64,000 bases of DNA from a bacterium (lineage in GTDB: Bacteria; UBP7; UBA6624), in the NCBI GenBank assembly GCA_002716355.1, contig PBAU01000005.1:20425-84424 (forward strand), given 5' to 3'. This document shows positions 45,645-54,031 of the stretch, piece after piece (within the stretch, counting starts at the first letter, position 1; the number at the start of each line of letters is the position of its first letter). Under the pieces are notes generated by a model that saw nothing but the letters and a program-made list of their open reading frames with translations, ran no database searches and was not told where the DNA came from. The translations under genes and the position numbers were made by a program.

Positions 45645-46570
45645 TTAAGCAAATCCTCTAGAGTTTGATCTAAAGATATTTTTGGTTCCCAAGATGTTTG
45701 ATTTTTAAATTTACTACAATCTCCAAGCAACAAAGGCACATCACTTGGCCTATCTAAATCCGGGTCTTTTATCACCTCAGGTTTAATGGAGGACAAATCA
45801 ATCAACTTTTCCAACAATGTAGAAATAGAAATTGCAGTTCCAGTACATATGTTGTAAACTTCGCCTGGCTTACCTTTTTCAACAGATACTTTATATGCGG
45901 AAACCACATCTCTTACATCTGTAAAATCTCTTTCAGCATCAAGGTTCCCAACCTTTATAACAGCTGGAGCTCCTCTTTCGATATTTACGATTTGTCGTGC
46001 AAATGCACTGGCAACAAATTCCTCACCTCGTCTCGGTCCAGTATGGTTAAAAGCTCTTGTTCTGATAATTTTCATACCATAAGATTGATAATACTGATAA
46101 CCTAGAAAATCTTGAGCAACCTTACTTACAGCATAAGGAGAAAGTGGTCTTAAAGGGTTATCTTCTTTTATGGGAGTTTCATTTGGGTGAACAAGGCCAT
46201 ACTCTTCTGAAGAACATGCAATCTGTATAGTTGGAGAAAGTGATAAGTCACGAACAGCTTCGAAAAGATTAACCTGTCCGGTAATATTGGTGTTAATAGT
46301 GTCTGCAGGTGCTCTCCAAGAGGTTGGAACAAATGATTGAGCAGCAAGATGAAAGATCCAGTCTGGCTTAGCTTCCCTTAAGATTGTTCTCAAGCTTGTT
46401 GAATCTTGCAAATCTCCTTCAACAAGATTGATTGAATCCTGAATTGAATTTAAATGATGCAAGGGAGACCTTCGTCTTATGAGTCCAAAAACTTCAACTT
46501 GCTCATTTAGCAAAAACTCTGCTAGATGACTCCCTGCAAAACCACTAATACCTGTTATTAAAGCCTTCAT
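45626..46570 (-). CDS. GDP-6-deoxy-4-keto-mannose reductase-like SDR (RMD/GMD group)
   Basis: 314 aa extended SDR. NAD(P) motif ITGISGFAGSHLAEFLL, HLAAQSFVPTSWRAP, IACSSEEYGLV with the active Ser, SPYAVSKVAQDFLG (YxxxK), and TRAFNHTGPRRGEEFVASAF, the last typical of GDP-mannose 4,6-dehydratase and GDP-6-deoxy-4-keto-D-mannose reductase (Rmd). Its length suits Rmd, which makes GDP-rhamnose; GMD is normally longer. A GMD partner is not in the window. It shares one base with the eno stop. Confidence 0.8.
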   Translation of the reverse strand: MKALITGISGFAGSHLAEFLLNEQVEVFGLIRRRSPLHHLNSIQDSINLVEGDLQDSTSLRTILREAKPDWIFHLAAQSFVPTSWRAPADTINTNITGQVNLFEAVRDLSLSPTIQIACSSEEYGLVHPNETPIKEDNPLRPLSPYAVSKVAQDFLGYQYYQSYGMKIIRTRAFNHTGPRRGEEFVASAFARQIVNIERGAPAVIKVGNLDAERDFTDVRDVVSAYKVSVEKGKPGEVYNICTGTAISISTLLEKLIDLSSIKPEVIKDPDLDRPSDVPLLLGDCSKFKNQTSWEPKISLDQTLEDLLNWWRDQ

Positions 46571-47844
46571 TATCTAAATCTTACTCCTATATTCTTAAAT
46601 TTCAAATCCTTATGATCTGAAGCAATAGCAATTAGTCTATTGTATTTTGATGTTCTTTCCCCTCTTGCAGGTGCACCTGTTTTAATGAATCGAGAACCTG
46701 TTCCAACTGCAAGATCTGCAATAAAATCATCTTCAGTTTCACCAGACCTATGGCTTACTGACCAGTCCCAACCTGCCAATCTAACTTTTTTTATCGCATC
46801 AATAGTTTCAGTAACTGTACCAACTTGATTCAATTTAACCAACAAAGTGTTGCATAGATTATTCTCTATAGCATGGTTGATTTTTTTTACCTGTGTTACA
46901 AGTAAATCATCTCCAACAATATTAATTTTTTTTCCTAATATCTCATTCAACAGCAACCATGCTTCATCGTGTGATTCATCCATTCCATCCTCTATTGAAA
47001 CTATAGGATACCTGGAAGTCCAATCAGCATAAATATCGACCAAATCCTGAAAAGCAACTGATGAACCCTCCCATTCATAATATTTGTCTTTAAACAATTC
47101 TGAACTTGCAACATCTAAAGCCAAGAATACATTCTCACCAAGACTATATCTTGAATTAGAAATTGATTCATCGAGCAAATCCAATGCTGCTAAATTGCTT
47201 TTTAAATCAGGAGCAAAACCACCTTCATCACCTAGTGACGTTGACATTTGCTTATTATTTATTGTAGATTTTAATTCATGGTATATTTCAACACCTGCTC
47301 TAAGGGAATTCAAGAAATCTCCAGCTAGCCAAGGAACAATCATAAATTCCTGAACATCTAAATTATTATTTGCATGAGCTCCACCATTCAAAACATTCAT
47401 AGTCGGTATAGGTAAAGATGATTTGGATTCACTTAAACAGGATATCCACTGAAAGAGCTCTTGGTTTTCAATTACAGCGCCAGCTCTACAGATTGCCATA
47501 GACAATGGTAATAAACAATTAGCGCCAAGTTTTGATTTTTGAGCTGTACCATCCAATTGAAGAAGAATTTCGTCTACTCTGCCCTGCTCTCTGGGATCAA
47601 TATTTAAGATTTCAGGAATAATATTGTTGTTAAGATCATTTAAAACATCATCTACACCTTTTCCGCACCAAAAAGAACCTCCGTCCCTACGCTCTAAGGC
47701 TTCATGCGCTCCTGTAGATGCTCCAGAAGGAGCATTAGACCCAACAACAATCCCATTATTCAATTTCAGATCCACCCGCACAGAAGGAAAGCCCCTGCTG
47801 TCTAAAATCAATCTTGCTTTATAGTTTATTACTTTGTTGACCAT
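46570..47844 (-). CDS. eno: Enolase
   Basis: 424 aa. ARLILDSRGFPSVRVDL, NAPSGASTGAHEALERRD, GDEGGFAPDL, SIEDGMDESHDEAW, IVGDDLLVT and VSHRSGETEDDFIADLAVG are all enolase signatures with metal-binding Asp/Glu and the catalytic Lys loop. It makes phosphoenolpyruvate, one of the substrates of MurA encoded downstream. Its ATG lies inside the end of the lipoprotein gene (16-nt overlap). Confidence 0.96.
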   Translation of the reverse strand: MVNKVINYKARLILDSRGFPSVRVDLKLNNGIVVGSNAPSGASTGAHEALERRDGGSFWCGKGVDDVLNDLNNNIIPEILNIDPREQGRVDEILLQLDGTAQKSKLGANCLLPLSMAICRAGAVIENQELFQWISCLSESKSSLPIPTMNVLNGGAHANNNLDVQEFMIVPWLAGDFLNSLRAGVEIYHELKSTINNKQMSTSLGDEGGFAPDLKSNLAALDLLDESISNSRYSLGENVFLALDVASSELFKDKYYEWEGSSVAFQDLVDIYADWTSRYPIVSIEDGMDESHDEAWLLLNEILGKKINIVGDDLLVTQVKKINHAIENNLCNTLLVKLNQVGTVTETIDAIKKVRLAGWDWSVSHRSGETEDDFIADLAVGTGSRFIKTGAPARGERTSKYNRLIAIASDHKDLKFKNIGVRFR

Positions 47845-48473
47845 TTTATTTTTACACCTCTTGAGATTGCCTCAATTGCTTTTTCTTTGTATATAGGATT
47901 TGATGATTTATGTTGTATTAAGGCACTTCGACAATATTGATATGCATAAGTTTCTGGAATCTTTTCAGGAGAAGAAACTTTGGTTCCTTTTGCCCATTCA
48001 CCCCACATAAAATCAAGAACTTCTTTATTGTTGTCGCACCATCTTTCAATATCAAAATCAGTTACACCAAGGTAAAGATCCATAATATCTTCGTAAGTGA
48101 TTTTTCTCTGAAAGTGAATCACAATATCTGGCCAAGATAAATTATTTCTATTTAAAAAAGAAACCAACTCACCATTATCTTCAAAATTCAATCCGGCCCA
48201 ATTAATAGCTGCTGATTCGGAAGCGCTGTAATTGGTTTGAATGTTTCTAAAAAAAGCTTCCCTGAGAGCAAGGTTTTCTAAAAGAAAATATTCAACAAGA
48301 CTTTGAAATTCCTGATCACTAGCATTATTTTCTTTTAAAAGGATAAAATCTGGCCGCCTGGAAAGTTCTGATTGAGTAAAAGATTGATCATTAATGCTGA
48401 ATAAATAATCACTTTCCTTGTATGCACAATTAGAAAACAATAGACAAAATGCTATCAGTTTGTAAATCTTCAA
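47829..48473 (-). CDS. Lipoprotein with SurA-N-like chaperone domain
   Basis: 214 aa. Signal with lipobox LLFSNCA (Cys about residue 16). The mature part reads like the helical SurA/trigger-factor N-terminal fold: FSINDQSFTQSELSRRP, LVEYFLLENLALREAFFRNI, NLSWPDIVIHFQRKITYEDI, VTDFDIERWCDNNKEVLD. There is no parvulin PPIase domain. It probably acts as a periplasmic chaperone or holdase for outer-membrane proteins. It follows the third protease-like gene by 15 bp and belongs to that operon. Family call at pattern level only. Confidence 0.5.
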   Translation of the reverse strand: MKIYKLIAFCLLFSNCAYKESDYLFSINDQSFTQSELSRRPDFILLKENNASDQEFQSLVEYFLLENLALREAFFRNIQTNYSASESAAINWAGLNFEDNGELVSFLNRNNLSWPDIVIHFQRKITYEDIMDLYLGVTDFDIERWCDNNKEVLDFMWGEWAKGTKVSSPEKIPETYAYQYCRSALIQHKSSNPIYKEKAIEAISRGVKIKWSTK

Positions 48474-48488
48474 AATAAGATTTCTTGT

Positions 48489-49652
48489 TTAAACTGTACC
48501 TGGCAACGCTTCAACTGGCCTATCTTCAGGACTCATTAAAAATTCCTCAACCTCTCCAGACCTCAACACCACAAAGCCTAAAGTGTCTTGAGGGTGGCTG
48601 TCACGAATCAAACCAGCTAACTCTAAAGGAGTTGACACAATCTCTTCACTTGTATTTTCCTCACCATTGTAAAGTCGCCTTACTCTTGTCATTCCAAGTA
48701 TTATGTCACCTCTTGATAGACCTTGTCTTGAAGCAGGGGAGTTAGGGTCAACATCCTGGACCATGACTCCTGATTTTCCTAAATACTCTTCAGGGATATT
48801 TGCATAAATTGCTAATGTATCATCCAAAGGCCTCAAACCAAGTCCAACCCAAGGATGAAAAACCTCTTCACCCTGCATCATTTTGTATACAGATTCCCAA
48901 ACAATATTCGATGGTGTTGCAAAATTCAAATCCAAAACACTTGTTGATAGGTATTGAGGTGTACCTTGATTCTCTTGAACCGAAAAAGACATCAAGCCTA
49001 TTATTTTTCCTGTTAAGTCTATTAAAGGTCCACCTCTATTGAAAGTAAAATTATGAGCATCAGTCTGAATCATATTGGGCATCAGGTAACCGTTAGGTAA
49101 AAAATAATCTCTCAAAGCTGAGACAATGCCTCTTGTTGCTGCTTGCTGATTTGGCAAGGGCCTTCCAACGGCTATAACAGTTTGACCTTGTGTCAATTTA
49201 TCTGAATCAGCAAAAGAGGCAGCTTCAAATAAGGTATCTGGATTGTCAATCTTCAACAAAGCAACATCATTAAACTTATCAGAACCAACCAAAGATGCAG
49301 TGTATCTTTTATTTGCAACAATCACATTAATCCTTAATGCATCTTCCATGTTTTTAGCTGTAGTAACAACAAATCCATCTGGAGAAATAACAACACCAGG
49401 AAAACCATTGATCCCCACAGTCCTAGTAAAAGTTCCAGACATACTGATTCCATACCTGTTTTCAACAACCTCTATTGAAGCTAATGATGGATCAATAACC
49501 TCAAGAGCTTTAACGGTTGGTAATTGCGAAGTGTCTAAATCAAAAGTGGGAACCTCTTTTGCAAAAAGAGAACCTGCAAAAGAAAAAAACAGAACAAAAA
49601 GAACTAAGAGAATTGTAGTTTTATCATTTTTAGAGAAATTTATTTTTTTCAT
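48489..49652 (-). CDS. HtrA-like trypsin-PDZ pseudoprotease (triad His and Ser replaced)
   Basis: 387 aa with signal peptide, chymotrypsin-like domain (about 70-225) and one PDZ domain (about 265-375, SGVMVQDVDPNSPASRQGLS). Aligned with DegP-type proteases, the catalytic His of TNNHVV is Lys100 (GFVVTTAKNM), the Asp is kept (Asp129, FNDVALLKI) and the Ser of GNSGG is Arg206 (FNRGGPLI). Two of three triad residues are lost, so I infer it is not a protease but a binding or regulatory protein. It is coupled to the active protease gene upstream (ATGA). Confidence 0.88.
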   Translation of the reverse strand: MKKINFSKNDKTTILLVLFVLFFSFAGSLFAKEVPTFDLDTSQLPTVKALEVIDPSLASIEVVENRYGISMSGTFTRTVGINGFPGVVISPDGFVVTTAKNMEDALRINVIVANKRYTASLVGSDKFNDVALLKIDNPDTLFEAASFADSDKLTQGQTVIAVGRPLPNQQAATRGIVSALRDYFLPNGYLMPNMIQTDAHNFTFNRGGPLIDLTGKIIGLMSFSVQENQGTPQYLSTSVLDLNFATPSNIVWESVYKMMQGEEVFHPWVGLGLRPLDDTLAIYANIPEEYLGKSGVMVQDVDPNSPASRQGLSRGDIILGMTRVRRLYNGEENTSEEIVSTPLELAGLIRDSHPQDTLGFVVLRSGEVEEFLMSPEDRPVEALPGTV

Positions 49653-50914
49653 AAAGTTCCCCCTGCAAATTGGCCTTCACCTGGCTGTTCACCTAAAACA
49701 ACAGGAACATTGAAAACCTGTCCATTTCTTTCAACTGAAAGAATCACTTTAATATTCTTATCTAAACTGCGAATCCAAAACCTTGCCTCAAAAGCATCCT
49801 TTGGCATTTTCATTTCGCTTTTTGTGATTTTGCCATCATCATTCATGTCCCAGGCAATTTCAAGAATTTTGTCTCCCTGACGGAGCCCTGCTTTGTAAGA
49901 AGGACTTTCTGGATAAACATCAAAAACCTCAAAAGGTGTCTTAACTTGGTTTCTAGCTTGTCTAGCAAATGTGTCTGAAGCCCTGTCCCAAGCTTCTCTT
50001 CCTCCAAATGCACCCATGCCACCGCCTAAAGGGTTCCTTCCCTGTATGCCAATTTCATCAGACCACTCAAGAGTCATCCTGTCTATAAACACATAAAGAC
50101 CTAACCATGGGTATACAACCCGACCATGATCAATCGTGTCAAGCAAGGTTTTTTTTGCATCATTGGAGACTATAGCCATATTTTGACCTTCAAGCATAGA
50201 AGATCCTGCAAAATTAACACCTACCTGAAAACCATTCTCATCAAATAAAGGCCCCCCTGAGTTACCACCATTGATAGTTGCATCAGTATCAAAAGTATGT
50301 GAAAGCTCTGTACCGTAATCCCAAACAGTTGATGTACCACCTATTGCTCCATTTCCACCCAACATACGATTAACCAATTGTGGAGAAAGAACTCTATCTC
50401 TAACCGAACCAGCTGTTACTGTGTTTTTAAGCAAAAAATCTTTGTACATTGTGAAATTAGAACTATCTCCAGGGTTTCCTATTGCATAAACCTGCTCCCC
50501 TGCAACCACTTCATCAGAATCCCCAAATTTCACATAAGGAAAGACCTTACCCTCTTCTCCTGGCTCAGGAACAATCTGAAGAATAGCTATATCAATCTTG
50601 CAATTGTTAAACAAAAGTTTTGCATCCTCTACAGAGCCATCATTCAACCTTATAAAAGCCCATCTTTGTTTACCCCAGCCCATAACGTGACAATTTGTAA
50701 CAATATGACCTTCAGGAGTAACAATTGAACCTGAACCTCCGCCTAAGACGAAACCGGATTTATCTCCAGCGTAATCGCCGCCACCAGCTGTAACAGTTAC
50801 AGTTGACTGAACACTTGTGTTGACATTTTCAACCCACTTGGGATCGTCCTCGCCAAAAACAAATGCAAAAAATGCAACTGCGAACAAAACAAACAAACTA
50901 TTCTTAAAATTCAT
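49649..50914 (-). CDS. HtrA/Deg-like periplasmic serine protease with EF-hand-like loop in PDZ
   Basis: 421 aa with signal peptide. The triad is complete: His76 (IVTNCHVM), Asp108 (KIDIAILQI), Ser219 (NGGNSGGPLF). A long insertion (about residues 155-200) separates beta strands of the second barrel. The C-terminal PDZ domain (about 325-405) starts VFDVYPESPSYKAGLRQGDK and holds a perfect EF-hand loop, Asp356 to Glu367 (DMNDDGKITKSE), suggesting Ca2+ binding. It is flanked by two homologues without a working triad and is likely to form mixed assemblies with them, which is inference. Confidence 0.9.
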   Translation of the reverse strand: MNFKNSLFVLFAVAFFAFVFGEDDPKWVENVNTSVQSTVTVTAGGGDYAGDKSGFVLGGGSGSIVTPEGHIVTNCHVMGWGKQRWAFIRLNDGSVEDAKLLFNNCKIDIAILQIVPEPGEEGKVFPYVKFGDSDEVVAGEQVYAIGNPGDSSNFTMYKDFLLKNTVTAGSVRDRVLSPQLVNRMLGGNGAIGGTSTVWDYGTELSHTFDTDATINGGNSGGPLFDENGFQVGVNFAGSSMLEGQNMAIVSNDAKKTLLDTIDHGRVVYPWLGLYVFIDRMTLEWSDEIGIQGRNPLGGGMGAFGGREAWDRASDTFARQARNQVKTPFEVFDVYPESPSYKAGLRQGDKILEIAWDMNDDGKITKSEMKMPKDAFEARFWIRSLDKNIKVILSVERNGQVFNVPVVLGEQPGEGQFAGGTL

Positions 50915-50926
50915 AACATAACCTCT

Positions 50927-51970
50927 TTAAAAAAATTTCTTTTCGTCAAAATCTATAATTCGTCTGACGACCTTAAAATCAAAATCTAAGAAAGTGCCGT
51001 TTCTGTAGATAGTAACAGTATGCCCTTTCATAGAAAAATTATCTTTATCTATCCAAGATCCAAAAATTGACCAAAAATCATCATGCACAGCTAAAGATTT
51101 ACCATCTAATGCCGTAATAATATCACCTGTCCTCAATCCAGTTCTCCAACCAGAACCAGTTTCAGCAAGCCCTGGTATATAAAGACCTTCGCCAAGATAA
51201 CCTGTTTTTAATCTAATTTCTTCAGGTATAGCCACAGGATCCAAACCCCAATCGACATGTAAATATCTTCCGCTTTCTATAAGTTCAGGCAGTACGATGT
51301 TGATGATATCTACAGGAAGAGCAAAGTTCAAAAATAAATTTTCACTATTTCTTTGCTTCAATGTGGGCATTCCAATCACCTCACCCCTTAAAGAAAGCAA
51401 GGCTCCCCCTTGTTGTCCCCCATTCAAAGCTGCATCAAATTGAAAAAATGTAGATAATCCACCACCCAGCTTGTTACCGGATAAAGTCGTAGCAGAAACA
51501 ATTCCTTTTGAAGTATTGCAACAAATACCTTCAGGGTTTGGAGACATAACCATTAAAGATTCACCAACAGAATAAGAATTTTGAGATAATTTCAAAGATG
51601 GAATATGAGGTCTCTTGATCTTAAGTTCCAAAACTGCCAAATCTGTAGGCACATCGTAACCAATTACTTTAGCCTCTACTGACCTCCCATCATTAAAAAG
51701 AATTCCAACATGTTTAGCGTCTCTTACATTTGAAGCTGTTGTCAATATGAGACCTTCTTCAGAGTCATAAACAAAACCGCTACCTATTTCAGTTTGGCTG
51801 ACATCACCATAAACCGAAGTAGACATTTTTGATTTAACAACTTTTATCCCTACGATACTATTTCTTGAATTTCTATAAATTTCCTCAAATCTACCTCTTT
51901 CAAAATCACCTAAATCAACATCTGAAAAAGATATAACGAATAAACAAAATAATATTTTTAAAATTTTCAT
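50927..51970 (-). CDS. HtrA-like trypsin-PDZ pseudoprotease (triad His and Ser replaced)
   Basis: 347 aa with signal peptide, chymotrypsin-like domain and PDZ domain (GLYIPGLAETGSGWRTGLRT). The His position is Ser80 (LILTTASNV), the Asp is kept (Asp110, VPTDLAVLEL) and the nucleophile is Gln187 (LNGGQQGGALL). Like the homologue at 48489-49652 it shares a TTAxN signature in place of TNNHV. I infer a non-proteolytic partner. Short PDZ linker and a CC pair (GICCNTS) are further features. Its ATG overlaps the stop of the BON lipoprotein gene (ATGA). Confidence 0.88.
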   Translation of the reverse strand: MKILKILFCLFVISFSDVDLGDFERGRFEEIYRNSRNSIVGIKVVKSKMSTSVYGDVSQTEIGSGFVYDSEEGLILTTASNVRDAKHVGILFNDGRSVEAKVIGYDVPTDLAVLELKIKRPHIPSLKLSQNSYSVGESLMVMSPNPEGICCNTSKGIVSATTLSGNKLGGGLSTFFQFDAALNGGQQGGALLSLRGEVIGMPTLKQRNSENLFLNFALPVDIINIVLPELIESGRYLHVDWGLDPVAIPEEIRLKTGYLGEGLYIPGLAETGSGWRTGLRTGDIITALDGKSLAVHDDFWSIFGSWIDKDNFSMKGHTVTIYRNGTFLDFDFKVVRRIIDFDEKKFF

Positions 51971-52512
51971 AAAATTCTCCCTGGACCTCCTGGTGGAATT
52001 ATTGGTGGGATACCAGGATGGCCACCACCCGGCAAACCTGGATCAATAGGATCTCTTGAATCATCTTCCTCTTCAGCATGATCGTCTTCATCATCATCTA
52101 AGCCAAAACCAACAAACTCACATACCTCAGTAGCATCTCTTGGGCCAATAATTTCAAGCCTATTTACAACATCTCTAATTTCAGGGACTAAACTTGCCAA
52201 TCTTTCCGCTTCTCTCTTTTGTCCGATAGTTTCTATAGTTCCTTCAAGTATCGCAACTCTATTTTCAACTCGTGGTTTTATCACTCCATGATTACCGTTA
52301 TCCTTATCGTTAAGTTGTAATTGCAAGCAAACATCAGATGAAAGCTGTACCAACAAAGCGGCTTCAAGAGTTTTATCAATAGCTTCTTTTGTTTTTTCTA
52401 ATGGAGCAATTTTTGTTTGTTCTGCAACAGTTTTACCAACCCCCAAGTTCAACAAACAAGCTTGAAGAGAAAGCAAAGAAAAAATCAATATAAAAAACTT
52501 CATATCCCGCAA
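51967..52512 (-). CDS. BON-domain lipoprotein with acidic and Pro/Gly-rich tail
   Basis: 181 aa. Lipobox LLSLQAC (Cys about residue 19), then one BON domain (about residues 48-130): VENRVAILEGTIETIGQKRE, ERLASLVPEIRDVVNRLEII. BON domains bind phospholipid or envelope components. After a VCEFVGFG segment comes an acidic stretch (DDDEDDHAEEEDD) and a tail of Pro and Gly (DPGLPGGGHPGIPPIIPPGG). It is the first gene before the protease array and overlaps it, so it probably localises or regulates that system. Confidence 0.75.
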   Translation of the reverse strand: MRDMKFFILIFSLLSLQACLLNLGVGKTVAEQTKIAPLEKTKEAIDKTLEAALLVQLSSDVCLQLQLNDKDNGNHGVIKPRVENRVAILEGTIETIGQKREAERLASLVPEIRDVVNRLEIIGPRDATEVCEFVGFGLDDDEDDHAEEEDDSRDPIDPGLPGGGHPGIPPIIPPGGPGRIL

Positions 52513-52563
52513 CCTAAAGATTATAAATTAATTCTTATATAAAATTCTATGAATTTTAGGATA

Positions 52564-53973
52564 TTAGCTAACCAATGAGTAATCTAAAACAATAGCTTGC
52601 TCATATGCAGGCATAATCATTTCTGTTGAAAAGCCATAAATAATACCTCCAACGAACAAAACCCACATAAATCTAGAAAAGATAATAGCGGTATATGCTT
52701 GAGAATTAGACAATCTGTAAAGTTGACCAAAACCTAAAACAGCAACTCTAAAAAGCATAAATGCAGCAAAACCAATCAGTGTGATCCCAATATACAAAGA
52801 AAAGCCTTGAGTGAAGAAAGCCAATAAGCAGCCTAAACCAAGAATACAGCTATAAGGGGTTAACAAGCTGGAAGCAAAAAATGTTGTACCAAACTTTAAA
52901 TCACTCTTAACAATTAATGAACCAAGATAGTTTGCTAACGCATTTACAAACCACAAACCAATAACTATAGCAGGAAACCATTGTATAAACATGTCTATAT
53001 GCTGTCTAAAGAAATTAATTAAATTTTGGGCCAAACCAGCTAATACGATGTAACCTTTTTCAGGATCATTTTCAACATTAGAAAAAACTGAAAACTTCAT
53101 TACCTCCAAGTATGCATAAACAACATTCCCATTAATCCAAGATAAAAGCATTCCTTTCAAGGATGAGGTGAATCCAACAAAAAGAAAAGAGGAGCATAAA
53201 ACCAGTGCAAAAGGATAAAAGAATGTTTCCCCTTTACCAAAATCTGCAAACAATTCTCCTGGCTCGTCAAAAGACCTCATAAAATCATCTACACCTTTTT
53301 TGCCTAAAGTTAAAAGCAAAACAATACCTATAAAAAAGAAAGTTAATGCTGTTGCAGATCTTTCTGTTAAGACAATAGGCCCTAAATTAAAAATTACAGG
53401 ATAAACAGAAACAAAAAACAGATTTTCAAATTCTTCAATCTGCTTTCCGTTCAATAAAGAAACATCTGTCATCCATAATCTATGCAAAGTGGAAGACTCT
53501 TGGCTATAGACAATCCACCAAGCTCCAGATTTTTGGTTTTGATCTGTGTAGTCAAGCCTGACTATATAGTGACTATCAGAATAAACTGTTTTTGAATCAA
53601 CCTCAAAGCCAAGGTTCTCCTGCAGGTGTCTCTCTAACAGTCTCGCTTTAAGAACTGTAGTGGAAACCTGCCCTGATGAAACACCTAGAGGTGTGGATCT
53701 TACATCTAAAACTTTTTGTGAACCAGAATTACAAATAAACCGATCACCAACTTCTTCAATCTTAAGCCAGCCATTTTTAAATTTTTTACCTGAAGAATAC
53801 TCTGTATCAGGAACAACAACTTCCCAAGAATCCTCCTGAGTGGAATTACACGTCCAAGATGAAGGTAAATTAAGTCTTATACCGGTTGACTCATCAACAG
53901 TTTTTGCATCCAATAAAAATGAAAAACTGGAAGAAGCAACAAGGCAAAAAAATATTATTATTTTTTTAAGCAT
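52564..53973 (-). CDS. Signal-peptide protein with Yip1-like membrane domain
   Basis: 469 aa. N-terminal signal (KIIIFFCLVASSSFSFLLDA) and a soluble domain to about residue 195 (strands such as HYIVRLDYTDQNQKSGAWWI), then a transmembrane helix and a five-helix domain (about 265-450) resembling Yip1: FFYPFALVLCSSFLFVGF, IVIGLWFVNALANYLGSLIV, FASSLLTPYSCILGLG. Function unknown; in the same direction as the BON/protease genes, 51 bp before them. The hairpin after groEL lies upstream, so it may have its own promoter. Confidence 0.5.
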   Translation of the reverse strand: MLKKIIIFFCLVASSSFSFLLDAKTVDESTGIRLNLPSSWTCNSTQEDSWEVVVPDTEYSSGKKFKNGWLKIEEVGDRFICNSGSQKVLDVRSTPLGVSSGQVSTTVLKARLLERHLQENLGFEVDSKTVYSDSHYIVRLDYTDQNQKSGAWWIVYSQESSTLHRLWMTDVSLLNGKQIEEFENLFFVSVYPVIFNLGPIVLTERSATALTFFFIGIVLLLTLGKKGVDDFMRSFDEPGELFADFGKGETFFYPFALVLCSSFLFVGFTSSLKGMLLSWINGNVVYAYLEVMKFSVFSNVENDPEKGYIVLAGLAQNLINFFRQHIDMFIQWFPAIVIGLWFVNALANYLGSLIVKSDLKFGTTFFASSLLTPYSCILGLGCLLAFFTQGFSLYIGITLIGFAAFMLFRVAVLGFGQLYRLSNSQAYTAIIFSRFMWVLFVGGIIYGFSTEMIMPAYEQAIVLDYSLVS

Positions 53974-53998
53974 AGTTAGATTTTATTTTAAATAAGGC

Positions 53999-54020
53999 GG
54001 GGGTGAACAATTTCACCCCC
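53999..54020 (-). terminator. Rho-independent-like hairpin after groEL
   Basis: Nine-bp inverted repeat GGGGGTGAA / TTCACCCCC with a 4-nt loop, 12 bases after the groEL stop on the minus strand. The downstream sequence is only moderately T-rich (CTTATTT after a few bases). It is the strongest hairpin of the window and fits a stop for groES-groEL. Confidence 0.7.
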
Positions 54021-54031
54021 ATTTCCTTAAA

